Part shown: positions 25,225 through 36,444 of the stretch, one piece after another
Layout: each line of letters begins with the position of its first letter
How positions within the stretch are numbered: position 1 is the stretch's first letter
Assembly: GCF_016808095.1 (NCBI RefSeq)
Contig: NC_068976.1
Location: 32,358,371 to 32,422,370, forward strand
Source: Vigna angularis
Taxonomy: Eukaryota > Streptophyta > Magnoliopsida > Fabales > Fabaceae
DNA length: 64,000 nucleotides
Reading direction: 5' to 3'
Translations under genes and position numbers: made by a program
Notes under the pieces: model-generated
Seen by the model: the letters and a program-made list of their open reading frames with translations, nothing else
Database searches by the model: none
Told to the model about the DNA's origin: nothing

Positions 25225-26639
25225 ACTATGTATAATATAAAAATAAAACAATTGTGATGTTAAAAAAAATTATATAAAATATTTTGTCTAGAGAGACAAA
25301 ACAGCGTTCTCTTCACATCATATAAAATACTATGTTTGTTATAAAGTTGGGTAGGAGGAGTAACTGTGCTTCATGTGGTCTGTGCTTGTTCACAAGGGTA
25401 GAAAAGATTTTTCAGCATAATCACCTCCAAATCTCGTTGCATCCCTGTGGATGAAAAAAACACCTCATCCCGCAAATCAGCGAGAATCAATCGTTGCAAA
25501 TCCCTTAATGTGAACACAATTATTTTCTAAATCCATCTTCTCAAATTTCTCTTAACAGTGTTTTCTCTTCAAACGAACACACGCTTAAGGAGGACCAGAA
25601 AAAACCACAACTTCTGCAAGAATTACTTTCTCTATAATATATAATTATGAAACTTTGACGTCTGTGTGACAGTAGTTAATGTTGTTGGAAATAGATGATG
25701 TTTATCTTGATGTGTCTTTTTTTCATGTGTTTTTCTATTTGCAAACCGCTTTCAAAGGTTGTCTTGGGGTTTGTTCACTTAGAGGAGGAATGGGAAAAAG
25801 TGATGGATAAATTTGAAGGTATTTGAAGGTGAATTAGTTATTGTTTATTTGAATGAATTTGGAAGTAAATAATAGTGGATTTGAAAGTAAAGTTTATGAG
25901 AATTGTAGCATTTAATTGATGTAATAGATAAAAAGGAATTGTTTAATTTGTAGAAATTGAAAATTATTAAAATGTTCCTAGTTATTAATATAATATAAAA
26001 TGATAATTGTTAATGTTATATTTAATTGTAAAAAAGTTTATAAAGAGTAAAAAATTAACATTAATTATTAAAATTAATTTTAATATTGTAAAAAAAATTT
26101 ATTTTAGTAATATGAAATTATTTTTAATTGTACTATTTTTGTAATATTATTTATCATGAAGTGGTATGATTTTATTTGTTATCGAAGTGGTATAATTTTA
26201 TTTGTTATCGAAGTGAAATTGAATATTTTTAAAGAAAGAAATAATTAAAGAAAGTTAGTATATTACGAGATAAAATAAGTCTTCTAAGTTCACGTATACA
26301 TATTTTGTTATGATAAACAAATTACAAACAAATTAACATATATAATTTTGTATAAGTCTTCTTGATATATAGAGTTCATAAATATGAAAAAAATAAAATA
26401 AATATATACATTTCAAGAGACTCACAATTAACAAAAAAAAGATAAATAAAAATACAATCATAAGTTTAAATTTCACATTAAATAAATATGAAAAATGTTT
26501 CACATTAAATAAATATGAAAAACTAAACATTAATAAAATTCATAGATTTATTAAGTTAAAGTTTTGAATTAGAATGATGTATAAATAAAGGAAAAAAAAA
26601 GAAATTCATAGTAACCTAGACCTAATATTCTGAAATGGT

Positions 26640-27150
26640 CGCTTGGAGGACCTTCATGGATAGTAGCTCTAGGTCAAAGAGACGCAACAACAGCAAGCGA
26701 AAGCGCAGCCAACGCCCAACTCCCTTCTCTGTTCTTCGACCTTCCCACACTCACCAGCGCCTTCGCCGCCAAAGGCTTGAGCGCGTGTGACATCACCGTG
26801 CTCTCCGGCGGCCACAACATAGGCCAAGCACAGTGCCAGCTTTTTAGAGCTCGCATCTACAACGAAACCAACATCGACATCAGCTTCACCGAGTCAAGAA
26901 GAAGCATTTATCCTTCCTCCGGTGGGGACACCAACTTGTCTCCTCTAGACTCCCTCACTCCCATTCGTTTTGACAACAAATACTTCTCCGAGCTGGTGGC
27001 TGGTCGTGGCCTTCTCATCTCAGATCAAGTGCTCTTCGATGGTGGCTCTTAAGACCCTTTGGTCAGAATCTACAGCGACAATAATGCTGCATTTTTTTGG
27101 TGATTTTGGTGAAGCCATGATCAAGATGGGTCATATCACCGAATATAGCG
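26640..27150 (+). pseudogene. Class III peroxidase fragment captured by E3
   Basis: One continuous frame from about 26646 reads GGPSWIVALGQRDATTASES, then FFDLPTLTSAFAAKGLSACD, ITVLSGGHNIGQAQC (proximal haem histidine region) and RFDNKYFSELVAGRGLLISDQ. These are hallmark blocks of secretory plant peroxidases. After FDGGS there is a TAA where the family has Gln or another residue, then an extra T in a T-run after NNAA shifts the frame before DFGEAMIKMGHI. The N-terminal half, with the distal histidine, and the C-terminal end are absent. The part shown covers roughly 160 of about 320 residues and contains no intron. It lies well inside E3, so it is a captured, non-functional fragment. Confidence 0.88.
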
Positions 27151-27169
27151 CATAGTGGGAACCCAATGT

Positions 27170-27325
27170 CACTCCATGGTAACCGAATACATCTCCTTCG
27201 TGAAAGTAATCTCAGGCCTGGAACCGAATATCACTTGATGCGAACCAAATACACGTCTTTGTGAATTCTTCGTAGGAGTGGAACCGAATACCACTCTATT
27301 GGAACCGAATACGCCTCGGTTAATG
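27170..27325. repeat. Imperfect 'ggaaccgaatac' repeats in E3
   Basis: The motif 'ggaaccgaata' or close variants occurs near 27178, 27219, 27239, 27280 and 27300, each followed by cac- or cg-rich words. The spacing is irregular (20-60 bp). Function is unknown; it may be subterminal transposon sequence. Confidence 0.5.
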
Positions 27326-28998
27326 CACTTTTCATCATTTTCTTTTGCTTCATTATGTATATTACACTCGTATACACAGATGGAATTTTATAATGCATTA
27401 AGGGAACATTTGACTTTTTACTAATCATCCCTCCAAATCTCCCCTCTTTCGTAGGTGATCAGAAAGATGACAATCCCGCAAATCCGTCTTCGTGATTCGT
27501 TACTTTTTCTCTCAAACGAACACAGAAGCCCTGCATTTCATCGCTTGCAAATCCACATGAACAGTTCAATCTATTCATGTGAATACAACGTTAAGGAAGA
27601 CGATGGACCAGTTCCAATACAGTTCAACATATGTGCCCAACCTTAATCTCCATATATGAAGATTTCATTATTTTCCAAAAGGAGAATTTAAAAACAAGCA
27701 AAATAATATTAATGACTTGTTATATGTAAATCTGTTAATATATGTACACTTTTTGTGTTGTTGATAGAAAATTTAATTAATGAATAATGTTATAAAAATA
27801 ATGGTTAACAAATTAAAAAAATATTTTTTTTAAATAGTTAATTCAAAACTTTAACGTTTGAATTTTATAAAATATGTTATCTGATTTGAAATTTAAGATT
27901 CTTTTTAATCTTAAATATCTCCTATGTAGTTTTAGAGTCTAAAAGGGGACTGTATATATTTCATAATGATAAAAATTGTTTTTTCTAATTTAATTGTAAA
28001 TAAAAAGTTATTAAAAAGTGAATGTTATAATATATTGGAGTGAAAATTAATAGTATAATCTTTATAGTATAATATTATTGGAGATGAGGTTTATGAAATG
28101 TGAAAAATATGTTATGTAATATTTATTTTTCAATGTATTCTTGTATGATTGTTTTCTTCTTATGAAAAGTTTTTTGGTTTAATTGATTCGAAGGTTCCTA
28201 TTTCTACAGATTCGTGTCAATTAGGTCATCGTATTTTGAAGTAGCTCAATTAAGTCCCTATTTATGTAAAATTGAATCAATAAAGCCCCTGCCGTTAAAT
28301 TTAGTGGACGGCGTTAAAAGTGTTGCCTGATGGCATGGTGAGGTGGCATTTCATAACCACGTGGCACATAAAGACGTCAATAGGTGGACTTAAATGGTTT
28401 TTGAATTTAAAAAAAGTTTAAAATATGGTAAATGTAATAAAAACACATAACGTTAATGTTATTTCTGGAAATCAAATTAAAAGGTATTAGGGGCAGATAT
28501 TGGGTGTGTGCGAAATTGGGGAAAATATGGTTCGTGGGTTAGTCGTTGTGGTTCGCAATTGGGGAACATTGGGTTTTAGTGAGAAATTAGGTTTACATAA
28601 AGTTTCGTTGTAGGAAGTTATCCTCATCTATCGATGGTTTTCGCGTGGAAAATTTTGGCGAAGTTCGTTACAAGTGAATCACGTGTTGAGGTTAGTATAT
28701 TTTGGTTTTTCGACAATGTTGCATGGACAATTGTTTTGTTGTTACTTTTAATGTGGTCCCCCATGTTTGAAGTGGTGATGTGGTCCCCCATCTTTGTTGC
28801 TTGTGCTTTTAATTTTGTTTAAGTTTTGTTGTTGTTGTGTATAATTGAAGCATGTTTTGTTAAAGGTTTTCTGTATATAAGTCAAACACTTTCTTTTTTG
28901 TGGTTTTATAGGATAAATATTGTTATAATTTTGTATAATTTTAGGTGTCGTTGGCCCTGTTATTATTTTATAGGATAAATATTGTTATTCTCTTAAAC

Positions 28999-31900
28999 AT
29001 GGAGGATCATTTTGAAGTTGTTTTCCACCATGGAGGGAAGTTCTTCAATGATGGGCCACTTAAGTATAAGGGGGAAAGTACAACTTTGTCTTTTGACCCA
29101 GACATGTGGAACTACTTCCGTGTTGTCAGTGTAGTAAAAGGACTTGGATATGATGGGTTTAAGGAGTTGTGGAATTCTGTAGGGGGGCGGGGGTTCTGTG
29201 TTAGATAATAGGTTAGAGCCTTTGTGTGATGATAGAAGAGCCATGCACATGATTAACTTAGCTAGGCTAAATGGTGAGGTTCATCTATTTGTTGTTCACT
29301 TAGTCTCTGAACCTGAGGTCATACACTTGTTAGAAAATGTTCCTCATAATATATGTGAAGTAGAAGTTGAAAATGTGATGCCTGATAGTGGTCAGATTGT
29401 AGGTATTGGTTAGGGTGAGTGTGAAAAGGAAGGTGATGGTTAGTGTGAACAACAGACTGAAATAATAGGTGAGGTGAATGACGTGGAAGTTAAGAGAGGT
29501 GAAGTTCATGGTCATGGTGAGGAGGGTGACTGTGAAGAAATTGTTCCTGTTTCAGAAGAAATATGTGAGGGTGATGGTGTTGTTGAAGGTGAAATTGAAA
29601 CAAAGTTTGATGTCGGTGAGTGTGAAGGAGATTGTGCTAATGTTCATAGTTGAAGTTCTAGTGGTAAGGATGCCAATGTTGATGGCAATCTTCATGTTAA
29701 TGATGACCGTATGGAAGACTTGGTTGATTATGATATACAAGACGAGGTAGGAGATGGAAATATGCTTTGGTGATATAGAAGTTGATGTGGAATATGATGG
29801 AGCATCATGGACTCAGATGTCCGATAGTAATGTTGATGATGGCATAAATACTGATGATGATAGAGGTTTGTCCGATGATGAATGGGAATCCGAACAATTA
29901 GTTAGTGGAGCAGAAAGTGATGGAGAAGATGATGAAGAAGAGAGTTATGGTAAGTTTGAAACATTTACTATGCCTAAATCAATGGTGGATTACAAGTAGG
30001 ATTTGGGCACTTATTTTGCTAAGAAGCAAGATTTGTTGGATGCCATAAAAACCTATGCAGTAGAAAATGGTAGAAATATAAGATATCTTAAAAATGATAA
30101 GAAGATAATTAGGGTGAAATATATGGGTGCTAAAGGAAAGTGCCCCTGGATGGCATATTGTGCTTATATGGATGCAATACATATGTGACAATTAAGGACT
30201 ATTGTTGACAACCATAGTTGTAGTAGAGAGTGATGAATCATTATTTTCTTCACTTCACTTAGCTTATTGTGCTATATATAATTAGGGAATTGTGCATAAT
30301 TTTTCAGTATTTTCCCATTTTACTGAATTGAGCTTAATTTGACCAGAAATTCTAATTTCATTCAATTTGAATTATTTGAGTTGATTATTTGCATTAGTAA
30401 TTACAAGGGAAATTTTGGAAATACAAATGGAGACGTTTAGAAGAATACCTATTCACACATTGTATTATTTAATTTTAAGAAGCAAAATTGGTTTTGAAAC
30501 CAATACACACCATACGGCAATAAGGAGTCAACTTTGTTTTGCAGATGGCATTAATGGAGGGAAGCACTTGGTTGAAAGCTAAATGCAATTTCAAATTGAT
30601 AAAATACTGCACGGCTACACATATTATTCTAGGCAAAACCAGCACATATAATTAAAGGAGGGGACCACATTGTTTGCCATCCAACAATTAACAAGCTTAA
30701 TGAAAGTGGCCACATGAAAATAAACTCACGGCCTTAAGCACACCAAAGCAACCAAGGAATCTTCTTTTGAAAAGTAAAAGAAACCAAAGGACAAGGGGGC
30801 CACTTTATTCCCATTCAAGGATTTATTTTGTAATTTAGTTGATGAGTTGGAAGCATATCACGTAAGAAGCTTACATCCAAAACAAACATCAATTTGTTGA
30901 GTGGAGTGCCACGGCTGCAAAATGATTGATTTCAATTGGCCTTTGAAGAAAAAAACACACCACCACTCATGGCAAAGTTCACGTCCATACATGTGCTGCA
31001 TTTCATTCAATTACTGCAGGTTCACGGTTCTCAAAACAACTCTTTGCTCTCATAAAAAGTTTTCAACAAATGAAGAAAAAAATACAAGGGGACCACATTG
31101 AAGCAACCAAAGCTCACGGCCATTCATCTTGGCAATGCATTCAGCCTTAGTTGGAATTAAAGAATGTAGCCACTTCACGGTTTTCTTTATTTTTTTTGGC
31201 AGCAACAGAGAGATGGAGAAGGGTGTGCACAACAGGGAAGGAACACATATTAACGTCCAAAGGATGGTCCAACAAGCAAAGGTTTCACGTTTTTAAAGCT
31301 GAATCACGGAAGCATGCAGCAAGGGATCAAGCAATGTTAAATCCAGCAAAGAGAGGCAGTAGCACACGGCCTTGGAAGAAGGTGAAGCTTCCATAAGAGT
31401 TTGTCCAGCCATTGGAAGAAATGAAGGGATTGGAAGCCACGGTTTTCCAGCAAACTTGGAGATGCAAGGTGATGAGAATGAAGAGGCACTCACGGCCTAG
31501 CTGGATGGAAGAAGCAGCAACAGTACGTGTAGAGGACAAGCTTAGGTGAAGAATGGAGGCCCCCACTTTCTTGACTTTTGGCACATACATATTAGAGACA
31601 AACGTGAAAGCTAGAAGGTCACGGGTTTGGGAGGCCAGCAATTCACGTTTATAAATCCAGCAGCAGCAGAGAAGCAAAAGAGGAGAATTTAGGAGATTTT
31701 AGTGTAGTTTAGGTGTAGTGTAAGAAACTCACGGTCTGGGAGGAGGCTTCTGCCTCTTCCTCTCCTTTTCCAGTTCCATTTTCAAACAGTGCAATAATGA
31801 AATTTCATTTCTGAGCGTGTAGTGTATTCTGAAACAGTTTGTTAGTTTTATTTTGGAATATTATTTTCAAGTGTTAAATCTTTTAATGAATTTCATTTTC

Positions 31901-34158
31901 AGTTCTGTGTTTTTATTTTATCTGTTGTATTTTATCGTTTAGCAGTTTCTGCATTGTTAAATTTCGTCATTACATTTTAATTTCAAACGTCGTTTTTAAT
32001 CTGTGATAAATTTTATTTGCGATCAAGTGGTTCTAGTTTTATCGTTTTCTATCGTTCAGTTTTTACCGTGGTTAAATTTTATTTCAGTGTTTTAAATTCT
32101 GTTTTATTTAAATTCCAATTTCCAATTTTATTTTATTGCATTCACAAAAACACTATCAAACCCCCCCACTTCGTGTTAAATCTAAGATCGAACCACAAAT
32201 ATTGGTCCTTGAGAGACGACCTAGGAGTCACTTCCTAGTTATACTATACTGCATATTTTCGTGCAATCAACTTTTGTGAGCGGTGCGACCCGTTCAATCA
32301 GAGAGCACAAAGTCAAATTACTTAATGCAAAATGGCTGAGTAAGAGATTGGAGAAAACTGTTAGAGAAAATCCCAAAGTTAAGGGAGTGGAAATTCTTAA
32401 GAAGATAAATAGAAAGTGGAATGTAGGTGTATCTAGATCCATGGCTTATAGGGAAAAAGTCATTGCTTCAGACCATGTTAAAGGATCTTTCAAAGAGCAA
32501 TATAAAAGGATATATGATTATGCGAATGAGGTCCTAACTCGTAATCCTAGATCCATAGTGAAGGTGAAAGTTGAAGAAAATGAGGGTGGACCTATATTCA
32601 GGAGGTTTTATGTTTGTCTGAAGGCCTGCAAGGACAGCTTCATGTCCTGTAGGCCAATTATAGGGTTGGATGGTGCATTTTTGAAAGGAAAATATGGTGG
32701 TGAATTGTTAACTGATGTTGGAAGAGACGCAAACGACCAAATGCTACCTATTGCATATGCCGTTGTGGAAGTAGAGAACAAGGACACGTGGAAATGGTTT
32801 ATGGAACTGCTGGTTGAAGACCTCGGTGGGGAGCCAGTATGTGCATCATGTACATTCATATCAGATCAACAAAAGGTAATTAAAATAAGACCTCTAACAA
32901 TGCATATGCCTTTTTCCCCAATATGTTTATTTACATTGTTATTCAAATAAGACCTCTAACAACACTAAATAATATGAAATAACATGGCCTAATGCAAGTT
33001 ATTCAAGAAGTGGCTCCTGGAGTTGATCAACAATTTTGTGTTAGGCACCTATACGCTAATTTCAGAAAAACAATTCCCTAAAAAGCAACTCAAGCAGTTG
33101 ATGTGGAAGGCAGCTACAACAACTCATCCACAAACATGGGAAAACGAAATGAGAAATATAAAATAGGTCAACAATGAAGCTTTTAAATACCTGATAAAAA
33201 TACCTCCCAGGTTTGTTTTTTAATATATGTTGTGTTTGATGCAATTCATACTTCTAATATTTCATAACCTGATACTAATATATCATAACCTGTTACAATG
33301 TAGATACTGGTCACGATCAAGGTTTACCACCACATCTAAATGTGATACATTGGTAAACAACATGTCAGAGGCATTCAACAGTGTTATGGTGCATACAAGG
33401 TCTAAGCCAATCATAAGCATGTTGGAGGAGATCTGACTTTACTTGATGAAGAGATGGGCAAAAAATAGAACAAAAAGTGAATCATTGTTTGGGGTCATTT
33501 GTCCTAAAATCAAGACTAGACTTAATAAGGAGTCCCAGTTAACTAAGTTTTGGATTCCTAGGTATACTTAATTTTTTAATTTTTAACATGTGTTTTCAAA
33601 TATCAAGCTTCTGAATAATATTTTTGTTTTTGCAGCTGGTCAACAGAGAAGTTGTTTGAAGTTTGTCATGTGTCCCAAGCTGGGGACAAGTTTGTAGTTG
33701 ATATATGTACATGCACGAAATGGGCTATTATAGACATTCCATGTTGTCATGCGTTGGCTGCTATGAAGTTTCTGAATTTAGATGCAGAGGACTTCATACC
33801 TTGTTGGTTTAGGAAGGCAACATATCAAGAAATATATTCTTCAATTGTGTATCCAATAAATGGTAACAACATGTGGCATATTACAACATATAATGATGTC
33901 TTCCCTCCAAGAAAGAGAACATTGCCAGGGAGACCAAAGAAGAAAAGGAGATTGCAAGAATGGGAGTTGATCAGGGACGATACAAGAATGAGGAAGGGTG
34001 GTCTACATAAAAGATGTGGCATTTGTAGGCAAATGGGTCGCAACAAAACTTCTTGCCAGAAATCAACCCAAGAATCAGTTGTCAACACTGACCAAACACA
34101 ACAAAGTAACCCAACAAATGAACCAATCATGCCATCAGCAAATGAGGGTCAAGCATAG
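28999..34158 (+). pseudogene. MuDR-type transposase, multiply broken
   Basis: Domain order is intact: PB1-like N-terminus (28999-29340), acidic linker (29410-29990), MULE DNA-binding region (about 30003-30230), DDE catalytic core after the LTR (32306-32875; GLDGAFLKGKYGG carries the first Asp, and SDQQK a later block), a SWIM zinc finger (33700-33770; CTCTKWAIIDIPCCHAL) and a basic C-tail with a zinc knuckle (RCGICRQMGRNKTSC). Lesions are many: an insertion in the G-run at 29178-29192 shifts the frame, stops lie in the acidic linker, TAG replaces Trp at 29998, TGA replaces an expected Trp at 30186, TGA replaces a likely Arg codon near 33434, and the acceptor before 32986 lacks AG. Introns near 32876-32985, 33213-33302 and 33562-33635 are recognisable. 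The protein cannot be functional. Confidence 0.88.
30231..32300 (+). mobile_element. Solo LTR inserted in the MULE transposase, TSD GAGAG
   Basis: The insertion begins TGATGAATCATTATTTTC and ends CGACCCGTTCAATCA, i.e. TGAT...ATCA borders. GAGAG flanks it at 30226-30230 and 32301-32305. Excising it joins AGT AGA GAG to CAC AAA in frame and restores the reading across the site (CSRE then HKVKLLN), which confirms the borders. The length is 2070 bp with no internal coding region, so it is a solo LTR, possibly with internal repeat growth; the related copy at 51484-52493 is 1010 bp. The 3' part shares 'gagagacgacctagga' with that copy. The word 'tcacggcc' or 'cacggc' recurs many times at 30610-31730. 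Confidence 0.88.
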
Positions 34159-34807
34159 GAGGGGATTACTTAATGTTTATCTGACTGTAGTGAACAATTG
34201 TAAAAAAAGGATCAAGCATATTTTTGTAACCTTTTACAATTCTGAACAATTTCAACACTTTATTATTTACTCATGTGAACCTTTTACAATTCTGAACACT
34301 TTTGAAGGCCTAAAAAGAAGTTGAGGATGATTTAAAAGTACCAATTACATAGTTACATAATTTTTTGAAATGTACTTGGTTCAAAGTAGTTATAATGCCA
34401 GCAAGAACAAAGTATTTTTGTTTGCATAATGGGAGACTCAAACTCCATATCTACTGGACCCAAATCCCACTCGATACTATGTGTTTTGGAAGGTCCTAGG
34501 TTGGGCTTGTAGACATTCTTCAACATCTAGTATTATTGATTTCTGACGTAGTTTTCCTTACCGTTCGAGTGCCCTTGCTTCATTTTGCAGCCAGATGGGT
34601 GATGAGTCATTAGTTGCTCAGTTTCCATGTAGAAGGTACTTCAATGTCAAAGTCAGTAAATGACCAATCAAATGACAATTAATGCAGTGATGCATGTTAT
34701 GTGCATGTGTATGAAAGTCATACCTTATACCTTTATTTATAATGGGTGTTATGGGCTTTTACCTTTTTGTTGGTCTAATAATGATTCAATCATACCTTAA
34801 TCATCAT
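34159..34807. other. MULE flank or unassigned DNA
   Basis: No gene is recognised. It may include the 3' untranslated part and the missing inverted repeat of the MULE. 'cttttacaattctgaacaatttcaacactt'-type sequence recurs once within it (34229 and 34280). Confidence 0.4.
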
Positions 34808-36253
34808 TGTTAAAATAGAATGGCTCAATTTCTCACACCAAGAGGGGCGAGGGAAGGGGGAAGGGGGGAGGGGTGAATTGGTGAAATCTAAAATTAAAAT
34901 CTTTTTCACAAAAATGATGCCTTGATACTTTTCTTGAATCGCAAGGTAAAAGATTTTCAATGCAGCAGAAACTTAATCGAATGAATGCAGAACGTAATTG
35001 ATTTAATAAAGAGAGTAGGGATGAGAAAATTCAAACACTGTGTTTTTATACTGGTTCGACCAAGCCTACATCCAGTGTCCTTCCAACCACAAGAAGCCAA
35101 TGCACTATAATGATTAAGGTTCTTACAACAAGGCTTTTATAGCGACCACACGTCAAAAATATAAAACACCTCTCTAACACTATAATCAAAATATAGGCAG
35201 TACACAACAGGACCAACAACAAGAATCCCCTCTTCTGCTGTCTAAACCCTTTGAGACACTCTCAAAGTCAAGAACGCCACACGCTCTTCTTCCTGTAATC
35301 ACAACAGGGAACCTCAAACCAATCTTCAAAAGATTGTAGAATCTGATCTCTCAATGACACCCAGATGTGCAAGTTGATCAGCCTTTGAAAAACATAACAG
35401 TCTTGCTCTTCAAGAAATCACAAGTAGTTGATTACCACGATCACTCTTGTTTCTTGGAGCTTTTCTTTTCTTTCTGTAAGATCACAGTCTTCTGTAAAAG
35501 ATATGAAAGTGTTAGAATCACAAAAGTTCTTATAGAAATCAAATCTGAGTCAATTTATAGAATAACTCATCTCAGGCGCATTTTAATCGACTTAGCTACT
35601 AATGCATTCGAATACAACAATTATGTTATAACAGTTAACATCAATCAAGACAATTAATTGTATGCGCAATTAATGCAGTCGACTGACATTTAATGCTTGG
35701 TCAACACAATAAAAAAATATGATCGTTAGACAATTATGTCAAGCATTAATAGAATTTCAAAACAATAACTAACTTAATCGAATACAGCACGCATGCAATC
35801 GATTATGAAACAGTATTAAGTATAGTTTTGAAAAATTTTCTCTTTGAAAACTCTCACAACACATTTGAAAATAGTTTGTACAAAGACACAAGTTTTAATC
35901 GATTCACCCCATAATGAAGTCGACTTAAAACTGTTGTTTTGCCACACATTTAAAGTTCAACATAAGTGTTTGTGGTTTTCCTTTTTAACATCATATGTCA
36001 TGCATTCACATATAAAAACACATATGTAACACAGTGATATGCAATGAACAACACAATCATGCTCAAACATGTTCTCATATATGCTCAAACAGATTTAACA
36101 CATTTATCAAAAGCATATAACATGTAAATCTGAAACATGTAACACAGAATACACATATGTTATTAATTATGTTTTGTCATCAACAAAAACTAAGATATTA
36201 CTAAGATTGTGGGTTAAGCTAAGCTTGTGCTCCCCTTATCAACAATCTCAACA
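34808..36253. mobile_element. Solo LTR with TSD ATCAT
   Basis: The borders are TGTTAAAATAG (34808) and AATCTCAACA (to 36253), with TGTT...AACA ends. The 5-bp duplication ATCAT lies at 34803-34807 and 36254-36258. The length is 1446 bp. A G-rich run 'gggaagggggaaggggggag' sits at 34853-34872. The interior is noncoding, with several 'aatcgatt' and 'agtcgac' words. This kind of LTR ('atactggttcgaccaagcct') is common in legume genomes by my recollection; I cannot assign copia or gypsy from the LTR alone. Confidence 0.85.
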
Positions 36254-36444
36254 ATCATTAACAAGTTGATTCTTCATTACCATTGTTAATCTGACTATCG
36301 TGTAATTGGTCGGCCATGCTGTTTGGTTAGGATGGTGATGGAATACCCCTAGCCATGGCCCAAGCACTTTCAAGGAAAAGCTAGAATCATCTATGCATGG
36401 TGAAGCAAGCTCTTTCTCATAGGCCATCATGGAAGAAGGAGTAC

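Larger units (their letters stand above)
23617..25584. mobile_element. PIF/Harbinger-like element E2, host of nested element E1
   Basis: The left end is GGCTTTGTTCTTTTG (23617-23631). After removal of nested E1 it continues as GTAGTATTTGAGGGAGATG, giving the same opening as the other family members. The right end, read inward, is GCGTGTGTTCGTTTGAAGAG. Both sides are flanked by TTA (23614-23616 and 25585-25587), the 3-bp target duplication usual for PIF/Harbinger and Tourist elements. Net length without E1 is about 0.78 kb. It holds no transposase and includes an ATT-rich microsatellite. Family assignment comes from target size and the GGC-TTGTTC-type end. Confidence 0.7.
25767..27590. mobile_element. 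PIF/Harbinger-like element E3 with captured peroxidase fragment
   Basis: The ends are GGGTTTGTTCACTTAG (25767) and, read inward from the right, CGTTGTATTCACATGA. The empty site is visible in the WAT1-A intron ('ggctatcttaaggaagatga' at 10339), so the insertion point is fixed to TTA. The right flank keeps TTA (27591-27593) and the left flank reads TTG, one base changed. The length is 1824 bp. The interior carries a class III peroxidase fragment and a run of 'ggaaccgaatac' repeats, with no transposase. Confidence 0.8.
25588..28168 (+). repeat. Copy of a WAT1-A intron segment, interrupted by E3
   Basis: This matches 10169-10898 in the same orientation. Removing E3 and its 3-bp duplication leaves about 755 bp against 730 bp in the intron. 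Small indels, such as an added 'gttcaacatatgtg' after 'gatggaccagttccaatac', show the copies have diverged. The left limit coincides with the right end of E2 and the right limit with the start of the MULE, so the true borders of the duplication may have been lost. Confidence 0.85.
28169..34158 (+). mobile_element. Degenerate autonomous-type MULE (MuDR-like)
   Basis: It begins right where the WAT1-intron copy ends, at 'gttttttggtttaattgatt', followed by a MULE-type leader ('gtccctatttatgtaaaatt', 'gccgttaaatttagtggacg'). A coding region of about 5 kb follows. A 2.07-kb solo LTR has inserted into it. I found no 3' terminal inverted repeat or 9-bp target duplication after 34158, so the 3' end is set at the transposase stop and the element probably continues further. 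Confidence 0.75.

Noticed and set aside
26777..27052. Functional peroxidase beginning at the Met in 26777
   Set aside because: The similarity extends upstream of that Met in the same frame, and the distal haem region and C-terminus are missing.
30231..32269. LTR right border at 32269 (gtgcaatca)
   Set aside because: No target duplication fits there; 32300 gives a perfect GAGAG pair and restores the MULE frame.
32261..32305. Start of the 229-codon frame at 32261 as the N-terminus of a protein
   Set aside because: The first 15 codons belong to the solo LTR, which ends at 32300; the MULE part begins at 32306.
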